A stretch of DNA of 14,914 nt from Larix sibirica (taxonomy: Eukaryota; Streptophyta; Pinopsida; Pinales; Pinaceae). Position numbers and translations under genes: made by a program. Location: positions 20,946 to 35,859 of the forward strand of contig NWUY0300023882.1 of NCBI GenBank assembly GCA_004151065.3, written 5' to 3'. Each line of letters starts with the position of its first letter. Position 1 is the stretch's first letter. Shown piece after piece: positions 8,915-14,914 of this stretch. The notes beneath the pieces are model-generated. The model saw only the letters and a list, made by a program, of their open reading frames with translations, had not been told where the DNA came from and ran no database searches.

Positions 8915-9055
8915 AGCCTTTCAAAGAGTGTTTTTTTCACTTAAAAAAAACCGGTTTTAAACCAGAGTAATAATTGGGATTACAACCAGAGTAGTGACAA
9001 TAATGACTTCTCTACCACTTGAACTAAAGCTCAATTGACTAGCCTTTCAAAGAGT
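8915..9055. repeat. 15-base target-site duplication flanking the SINE
   Basis: AGCCTTTCAAAGAGT occurs identically at 8915-8929 and 9041-9055, exactly bracketing the tRNA-like element. This is the expected product of target-primed reverse transcription. Confidence 0.9.
8930..9040 (-). mobile_element. tRNA-derived SINE, 111 bp
   Basis: The insert between the 15-base duplications reads, on the minus strand, as a tRNA-like head. TAGTTCAAGTGG (plus 9015-9026) matches the polymerase III A box consensus TRGYNNARNNGG at every position. GGTTGTAATCC (plus 8977-8987) matches the B box GGTTCGANTCC at 9 of 11. The 27-base gap between the boxes suits a tRNA promoter. The body ends in GTGAAAAAAAC next to the duplication, a short A tail as in many SINEs. 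No tRNA-like fold was checked and two of the most conserved B-box bases (CG to GT) have changed, so present transcription is doubtful. It depends on a LINE for movement and carries no protein. Confidence 0.8.
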
Positions 9056-9057
9056 TC

Positions 9058-9155
9058 TCTTAACTTTATCCCAATTTCCTATGTTTGTTTCAATATCATA
9101 AAGTTGTCTTAACTTTATCCCAATTTCCTATTCTTGTTTCATTTTTACTATGATA
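9058..9155. repeat. 49-base tandem duplication
   Basis: TCTTAACTTTATCCCAATTT begins two adjacent copies, at 9058 and 9107. The first 25 bases are identical and the rest is diverged, with GTTTGTTTCA against CTTGTTTCA. It lies just left of the last visible exon of the NTPase gene. Confidence 0.8.
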
Positions 9156-9253
9156 TGAAACAAACCAGAAAATACATGCAATTGCAAGAAGTCATTATGC
9201 TCCAAGATCAAATAACACCATGTACATATACTGCGAATGAAGAAAAGTCCAAC

Positions 9254-10482
9254 CTGTCAATGCGAGCTAAGTTATTCCTGACTGCTGAACAAAGCTTTGC
9301 ACTGACCGTAAGAAACATCTGGCGTATATTCCTTCCATCCTCTACTTTTTGTCGCATGCAGCTTCTCTCATTCTTTCTTTCCATTCCTTGAAATTCACTG
9401 GGCTGGTCCCAAAAGAGACCATGCAAAGCAGCTTTAGATTGTTGCTCTTTCTGAAGCAATCTCATTGTCAGTACAGTTGTCTTCCCCGTTCCAGAACGCC
9501 CAAGAATAAACAAACTCCTTGGAAACCGGACTATTTGTGATTCTTCGTCATTGACCTCAAACTGAAGGCCAATCTCTGATCCATCCCTGGCTGTAAGGAG
9601 TTGATTGGAGATGCCAGAAGACAGAGAATAGAATTTCATCAGTAATAAACTTTCTTCAACTCTTGCATGTTCCAGAGTAGGTTCCTCCCTTTCAGAAGGG
9701 TTGCATTGGGAAGTCTCAGGCATTTCTGATTGCTTTAAAGATCTATACCACACAAAGTCACGATCATCTTCCCATATACATGGAAGTGTGCGGTTACGTT
9801 CTCTGCAACAAGAGAGATTTGAGATATCCACACTTCAAATATTTACTAAACCAGAAAAATATGTAATTCGTTTTTCCCCATCCTATTTTATGCATAAGAA
9901 CAAGGTAAATTCACAAGTCATTCTTCCACCTTATCCGGAGTGTTATCTCAAAAGCTTGTATGAACGGACATTTCTATGTCACATTTCATATAATAAATCT
10001 TAGAATCAAGAAATTTTACAACCTTACACATCACTATCTCTTTTCCTCGGTTGATAAAACATTGTAAGCCGATGAAGAAATTTACGTATTATTTATATAC
10101 AGTTTACCAAAATCAATACATGACAAAATGCATCATACCTGTTCAAACGCTTTTCTTTGCAACGTTCAATATACATGGGTGTGTATGTTAGGAAAATGTT
10201 CTCCAATCGTTTTCTGAAACGAGGAAGATTTTCCAGCCGTAGAACATTCCATATTTTCAACACTTGCATAATTTCTCTCCCTCTCTGCACATCAGTGGTC
10301 CACACTAAATATAGACCCGAAATTCGATATTCATTTACAAGGACTTCATCAGAGTGACTACTCTCTCTCCTGGTTTGGCGCCAACCATTAGCAATATTCA
10401 GTATTGTGTTTATGACTCGCTGCCGCACTTGCAGAAACTTTATTTTTGTGAATGATTCCTTGAACTCCTCACTGAATAAAAC
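9254..10482 (-). CDS. TRANK1-like/UvrD-like P-loop NTPase, two internal exons (partial)
   Basis: Two exons are visible: 10482-10139 (344 nt) and 9802-9254 (549 nt). Borders are GAGCAG|GTTTTA, AACAG|GTATGA, TTGCAG|AGAACG and GACAG|GTTGGA. The intron (9803-10138) splits an arginine codon (AG|A) and both exons stay open. The first encodes the helical region before the ATPase core, with LFSEEFKESF, VRQRVINTILNIANGW, GLYLVWTTDVQ, VLKIWNVLRLENLPRF and YIERCKEKRLNR. The second has FVWYRSLKQSE, ESLLLMKFYSLSSGISNQLL and the Walker A loop RSLFILGRSGTGKTTVLTMR, then LTVSAKLCSAVRNN. This order matches plant proteins annotated as TPR and ankyrin repeat-containing protein 1-like, with a superfamily 1 UvrD-type ATP-binding domain. 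Family proteins are far longer than the roughly 297 codons here. Walker B and later motifs, and the N-terminus, are missing from view. It is either the middle of a gene with large repeat-filled introns or a fragment. Function in plants is not well defined. Confidence 0.85.
9803..10138 (-). other. Intron of the TRANK1-like gene
   Basis: A 336-base GT...AG intron in phase 2. The donor GTATGATG follows AACAG at 10139, and the acceptor TTGTTGCAG precedes the next exon at 9802. A pyrimidine-rich run (CTCAAATCTCTCTTGTTGCAG region, 9803-9825) supports the acceptor. Joining the exons keeps one reading frame and gives the continuous residue order CKEKRLNR then ERNRTLP, as expected of the family. Confidence 0.85.
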
Positions 10483-10693
10483 CTGCTCGTGTAGAGAAAA
10501 AATCAGTTTTGAAGACCTTCAAGAAAATGTCATTAATCTAGAAGAACGCAACCATAACAGTTAATTTTCGAAGAAAGGAACAGCAACAGTGTGCAAACCT
10601 GTTATTATAATTAAGCCAATGATATATCACTTATTAATATACAGCTTAGCTGGTATGTGTAACTATTGTATTTAGCATAGGTCAGAAGTTAAG
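10483..10693. other. Probable intron or 5' flank of the TRANK1-like gene
   Basis: On the minus strand a pyrimidine-rich stretch (GATTTTTTCTCTACACGAGCAG) leads into the exon at 10482, so this DNA is upstream intron. No preceding exon could be found here. Confidence 0.5.
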
Positions 10694-10955
10694 TGTTATG
10701 AACAAGTTATATGTTACTTGTTCTCCATACTTAGTTGTAATCATCTGTTGTCTATGCCTTAACTACCTATTACCTTCTTTAGTTAAATGGGTTGTCTGTC
10801 ACTACTACCTGTTATCCATGCATGAGCTTCTAGTTATCCATGCATCAACTATTAGTTATTTTTTATATTTCTTCTTTTATAGTTGTTTATAGTTGTTGAG
10901 AGTCTTAGAGAAGAAAGTGGAAAAAATGTAATGAGGGTTTCTTAATGAAGATGAG
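10694..10955 (+). mobile_element. Possible LTR fragment (solo-LTR-like)
   Basis: The stretch begins TGTTATGAACAAG, as Copia-type LTRs often do. It contains a duplicated GTTATCCATGCAT (10811-10823 and 10833-10845) and a run of TAGTTATT words. It continues with GAGAAGAAAGTGG and AATGTAATGAGGGTTTC, which resemble an R/U5 segment. It then joins LINE endonuclease sequence abruptly at about 10956. No matching second LTR, primer site, clear CA end or target duplication was found, so both ends are uncertain. Confidence 0.3.
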
Positions 10956-11191
10956 AGATCCATAGATTCTTTCCACCTGAGGGCTAGACCTCCAGAGTTT
11001 CCAGTTTCATCAACCAAAATTAAGGTCCAATCCAAGAAGAGGCGATGCAATATCTTCTTTGCAATGTCAGATGAGCACATAGTCTTTTGTGTGAATAGAA
11101 CCAAAGGCTATTGTTGTTGAACCAGTCTATTGAGGGATCATTTCTAGGAGGTCATCTCTATACCTCAAATGCTATGTCATAGAACCTTCAT
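10956..11191 (-). pseudogene. LINE ORF2 start: endonuclease domain, truncated
   Basis: The minus-strand ATG at 11191 begins MKVL, the usual opening of plant LINE ORF2 (normally MKVLSWNIRG). Here it decays to MKVL, stop, HSI, stop, GIEM, with several more stops in the first 40 codons. The next section is recognisable apurinic endonuclease-like sequence: LFTQKTMCSSDIAKKIL (normally VLLQETKMSS, so the catalytic-site glutamate is lost to lysine), LFLDWTLILVDETGNSGG and LALRWKESMD. It then stops matching, and the rest of ORF2 (all of the reverse transcriptase and RNase H) is absent at this locus. It follows ORF1 in the normal order and spacing, so both belong to one element. Confidence 0.75.
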
Positions 11192-11577
11192 TTTAAACCC
11201 TGGGGGAGGGATTCTCTACTAAGGGCCCTTTGAGTTGTGGACTTTCTTCTGGAAACTATCTCCTTTTCAATGTTTGATTTAGCATGATCCATGAAATATT
11301 TTTGACCTTTGGCTGAGGGGCCCACCATTTGTTGAGTTAGGCTATACCTCTAGATTGAATCCCCTATCCTTTCATCTAAGAGTGAGTGTTATAGCATCTC
11401 AATGAGGTAGGTTTTTAATATGAGCTATTTCATGTGTTCCCTTTAAAAAAAGATGGGGGGAGAAGATATTTCATTAGATTCATTTAGATTAATCATTGGA
11501 GACTTTGGTGGTATTTGTGAGCCACCCTCTGAGGCATCTAGGGAAATTTTATTTTCCTTCCCATAAACTAAGGGCTA

Positions 11578-12787
11578 AGGGGATTTTGAATTCCCATGTG
11601 GTACCATAATCATGGGCTCTAGTTCATGAATATTTGTTTTTAAATTTTTTGTGACTTTTGAGAACTCCTCATTGACACTGGTTGATTCTTGATGCATTGC
11701 TTCATGTGCACTATTTAATCCATCATCATATGTCCATGGGAGAAATAGTGAACGCATCAGAAGGGTACATTCTTGTATTTTAGTGTTTGCGTTTTGAGTG
11801 CTCGCCTACTTCAATTAAAATAGTGTATGGAAGGCCTTGGGCTATGTCCATTTCAACGCAAATTGTAGCTACAAAGGCTTGTAGTTTATGTTCAGTCTTC
11901 AGAGCAATTTTTCAGAAAATTCCCTAGAGAGTCTCCAATTGAATTGAATATGTGAGCATCCTCATATTCAATATGAATACATGGAAACTTTACCCATAGG
12001 GAAAGGGTGTGAATATGTTCATGGATAGGATCAAATATGACATGCCAACAAAAGAAGGTGAGGGAAATATTTCCCCAAAACCATGGACCTTCCAAGGCTA
12101 TTTTTAATTGGTCTTCCATAATTGAATATGAATGTAATGTATCCCCTGGCACCTGCATGTGCTATAGGAGAGTATCCTAAGATATGACTCCATGTACAAT
12201 AAATCCAATTTTCTAAGTCCTTTTCCTTGAACCTCATGACATGGAATCTTCATACTAAGAAAAAAGTATGTATAGCAAAATACAATTTCTTTGAATATCT
12301 CTAGGCCTATAGAAACCTTCATCTCCTCCAACAATTTAGATATGCATTTAGGTCTTCTTGGTCTATGGAATACCCAAGTTTTTTTCTTGGGATCCTTCTT
12401 TGGGTAGAGGGTTTTATCCGGAGGGAGGATGGAATCTATGAAAATGGGCATGGATAGGGGAAATTATGGGGAAAGATTCATGGAGGAGGAAGGAGGAGAG
12501 GGTAAGGGAACGAGAGGGAGAGGAATAGTGGGATATGATGAATGGAAGGGGTCGGTAGGAAGAGTTGAGAAAGGAGGTGTGTCATCATTGATGGGAGGTG
12601 TTCCAATAGTGGGAAGGACCAATGATGGGTTGGAAAATTCATTTTTGGGGATGGAAAAAGAGAAATTAGCAGCAAGGTCGATACCATTATCTAGTTCATC
12701 ATCAGCTTGAGAGGGTAATGCAGTTGTTTATTTTTGTGGAGAAACCTTAGGGGGTTCCCTCAGTTTCTTAGTGAAAGGTCTAGCCAT
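11578..12787 (-). pseudogene. LINE ORF1 relic (DUF4283-like RNA-binding protein)
   Basis: ORF1 probably starts at the minus ATG at 12787 (MARPFTKKLREPPKVSPQK). Its next codon, at 12730-12728, is already a TAA, and a second stop lies at 12466-12464. The N-terminal third is serine/proline-rich. A DUF4283-like domain follows in pieces across at least two frameshifts, near 12235 and 12110: DLENWIYCTWSHILGYSPIA, LEGPWFWGNISLTFFCWHVI, FDPIHEHIHTLSLWVKFP and ICVEMDIAQGLPYTI (about 11835-11880). The zinc knuckle expected after that is missing, and the remaining tail (to about 11578) is low in recognisable content. In intact LINEs this protein coats the RNA; this copy cannot make it. Confidence 0.8.
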
Positions 12788-12960
12788 CTTTATATATATA
12801 TATATACCCTTGATTTGAGGCATGTTTTCGATAGGGAGATCATAGGTGACAGGTTCAAATCTATTTCAAATTTGGTGGAGTCCCTCAAGGTTACTAGCTA
12901 ATGATTGTAGTTGGTCCTTGAGCCACCCCATAAGGGGTAGACTTAATAGGCAATATTATA
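12788..12960 (-). mobile_element. Probable 5' leader of the ORF1-bearing LINE
   Basis: Upstream of the ORF1 ATG on the minus strand lies a (TA)8 run (12791-12806). Beyond it is moderately GC-richer DNA with GTGGCTCAAGGACCAAC and CTTGAGGGACTCCACC words, consistent with a LINE 5' untranslated region. The true 5' end of the element is not defined by any target duplication that I could find. Confidence 0.4.
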
Positions 12961-13504
12961 ACACATGAATCCATATTGGGGTATTTAACACTTTAAAAAA
13001 TGGAAGCAATACATTGTCTAGTATATAAGGGTAAATAGGTATTTTTAATATATCAGAAACACATAGATATTAGGGGTATTTGTAATTATGTATCTAAGGC
13101 GGTGAATAGGGTATTGGGGGGTTTGAGTAGGTACTCTTTGTATTAAGCTTAGTTTCTTCACTTAGTAAATGTATGACATAGCATGTGCATTTATAAGATA
13201 TTAAAAATACCCCTTTCATTAAATATGAGGGAATGATTCTAAAAAAATGTCGAACCCCCCTCCCAATATATATTTTGAATTAAAAAACCCTTATTTTCAC
13301 TAGATATCTTATAAATCCATTTTTTCCATGACACGTTTAAAAATCTTTTTTTACCACTAGTATGGTGACATGAAAAAACTCTTATAAACCTTGGAATATT
13401 ATAGGATGGAATGTGAAATATTTTTTGGAGAAAAAACATTTCAAGATGTGGAACATACCCTTGAATGTAGCTTGGATTCACACATAGTTCATGTTGAAAT
13501 AGAC
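12961..13504. other. Unassigned sequence between two LINE fragments
   Basis: AT-rich DNA with no recognised domain. A minus frame of 80 codons (13481-13239) has no recognisable motif. It may be old target DNA or an unrecognised LINE leader. Confidence 0.4.
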
Positions 13505-13587
13505 TTCACACCACCTTCACACATAAAGTACACATAGTCAAACACAAGTCTGAGATCACACACAGATTCACACCACCTTCACACATA
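13505..13587. repeat. CA-rich direct repeat at the LINE breakpoint
   Basis: TTCACACCACCTTCACACAT occurs at 13505 and again at 13567, a 62-base period, within CACA-rich DNA that continues to about 13630. The reverse-transcriptase homology of the neighbouring LINE stops at the edge of this tract. Confidence 0.8.
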
Positions 13588-13639
13588 GATCATACATATA
13601 CAAACACTAGTTCAATTGCACACGCACAGTCAGACCCAC

Positions 13640-14914
13640 ACTATCTTTAATTCCATCCCTACGGAGGAGGCGAATAGGTTTCGAATCCTTTCTAGACATT
13701 TATCTTTTGACAAAGAAGACTTTCCACACAAGAGGATGCCATCAACAAAGAGGATGTGCAAGAGAGATAGGGAACCAATGAGGTTTATCCCAGAGTGGTT
13801 CTACAATTATAAGGAAAAGAAGAGGAGAAAAAGGGCATCCTTGGTGTAAACCTTTACAGGAGTGTAAGAACAAGGTGGCAAATCCATTTATAAGGATAAC
13901 ATATGAGACACATTGGTAACAGTCCTCGATCCAATTGATAAAGAGGTGGGGAAAATAAACATGTGTGAGGATGAGGTGGATAGAAGGCCAATTAACTCTA
14001 TCAAATGCTTTGGATAGGTCTTGTTTAAGCATGAAAGCAAGTTGTGACTTGGTATTTATTTAGTGTAAGGCTTCCTGAGCGATACCGATGGTTTCATGAA
14101 TGTTGCGATGATCTAAAAGCTAAACTATTGAAGAAAAAATTGGAATGAGAGGATAGGTTTACGTCAACCTGCTATGATTTTAGATATTAGCTTGTATATA
14201 TAGTTACACATCGAGATAGGTTTATATTGATCACTAATCCTAGAGTAGTTTTCTCTTTTGGAATACTAGCTATGAATGTTGAACTGAAAGGTGGGTGGAT
14301 CTTATTAGAAGAGTGGGATTTTTCTACCACAGCAGTCAAATTCTCTTCCAAGACATCCCAGAAACCCATAAAGAACTCTAATGTTCATCCATCTGGGCCA
14401 AGTTATTTCTCATGTTGTAAAGTTTGAAATGATGAGAGTCTTCATTTTTGGAGACCAGTTTGATGAGGGACAAAATATGATATTCAAATAAAAAACATTG
14501 GAAGAATGAAGATGTGGTGAAAATATCTCTTATATTCTTCGTTTCAGTACTGATGAGTAGGGTTTTGTAATGAAATTTGGCATTCTTTGAGACGGAGAAG
14601 ATATAAGAATACTATATCTCATTTTGGTCCCTCACATGCCAGATTGTATTAATTTCCTTCCTTCCCTAAACTTGTCAGTGGAAAAAAGATGTAATTTGGT
14701 CTCCTTATGAAAGCCATAGCACTAAAACTTTTCATGCACCATTTGGCCCCTTTCCATTCTAGGATCCTATATTTTTCTGCTTCCATTGAATCCAACTCAA
14801 CCTTTGAAGCATCGCTGAAAATTCTATTATTAAGAGTGGCTAGTGGATCAAATATTTTTCTTTTAGTCTCTCTTAAGGAGCTGTTGATGCCTCGAATATC
14901 ACTGCATCAATCAG
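13640..14914 (-). pseudogene. LINE ORF2 reverse-transcriptase relic, continuing past the right edge
   Basis: Read right to left this is the middle of a plant LINE ORF2. A linker region comes first (EWKGAKWCMKS; INTIWHVRDQNE at about 14600-14650), then GPDG with its next Trp codon changed to a stop (14387-14385). GFWDVLEENL and FSSTFIASIPKE follow, then ISKIIAG with a stop. DHRNIHETIGIAQEALH appears across frame changes, then LKQDLSKAFDRVNW (first catalytic aspartate kept), LHQGCPFSPLLFLIIVE and LFVDGILLCGKSSLSKDK. The core FADD box reads FVDG (13743-13738), so the second catalytic aspartate is lost. Homology ends at about 13640, after FASSVGMELKI, leaving out thumb and RNase H. Several stops and frameshifts make it non-functional. 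Confidence 0.9.

Noticed and set aside
9134-10003. Plus-strand frames opposite the NTPase exons
   Set aside because: Antisense shadows of the minus-strand exons that carry the Walker A motif.
12429-12710. Gly/Glu-rich plus-strand frame
   Set aside because: It is the complement of the Ser/Pro-rich LINE ORF1 N-terminus.
13239-13481. 80-codon minus-strand frame between the LINE fragments
   Set aside because: No recognised motif and no LINE domain is expected there; composition is typical of the AT-rich background.
13616-13849. 77-codon plus-strand frame
   Set aside because: Antisense of the reverse-transcriptase FVDG region.

Overview
The window reads as plant nuclear DNA: strongly AT-rich, gene-poor, carrying intron-split coding sequence with GT/AG borders, decayed LINE retrotransposons of the plant type (ORF1 with a DUF4283-like domain, ORF2 with endonuclease and reverse transcriptase, and an RNase H tail), a tRNA-derived SINE and many short tandem duplications. 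One ambiguous base (N at 6278) points to a draft assembly. The low gene density and mixture of old elements would suit a large genome such as a gymnosperm's, but that is inference. There is no bacterial or organellar signature.

Layout. 101-799 is a degenerate tandem array built on the core TCCAAGTTATTCC. It lies directly upstream of a TATA-like stretch (863-881) and a candidate small gene (1005-1430, +) for a 141-residue membrane protein with an in-frame internal repeat, followed by AATAAA at 1593. 2273-2748 (-) is a broken RNase H domain from a LINE tail. 2.75-7.9 kb is mostly AT-rich DNA without recognisable genes. It contains several local duplications (3139-3386, 4253-4312, 7038-7282), an inverted-repeat cluster (5079-5330) and a small GC-richer island at 4048-4220 that could be an exon. 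7943-8883 is a three-copy tandem array with a unit of about 300 bp. It is followed by a 111-bp tRNA-derived SINE flanked by perfect 15-bp target-site duplications (8915-9055).

9254-10482 (-) holds two phase-compatible exons of a plant TRANK1-like/UvrD-like P-loop NTPase gene, including the Walker A motif. Neither end of this gene is in view, so the window carries only an internal part of it, or a fragment. To its right lie an LTR-like fragment (about 10694-10955), a LINE that keeps its 5' part (ORF1 12787-11578 and the start of ORF2 11191-10956, -) but has lost its 3' part, and then the reverse-transcriptase part of another LINE copy (14914-13640, -). The order RT then ORF1 then endonuclease on the minus strand is not that of a single intact element.

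The two genes show no sign of working together. The main content is a host P-loop NTPase gene and a candidate small membrane-protein gene, set in repeats that all look non-autonomous or dead. No complete new multi-gene system is visible. The most original items are the small membrane protein, the cleanly bounded SINE and the tandem array beside the NTPase gene.
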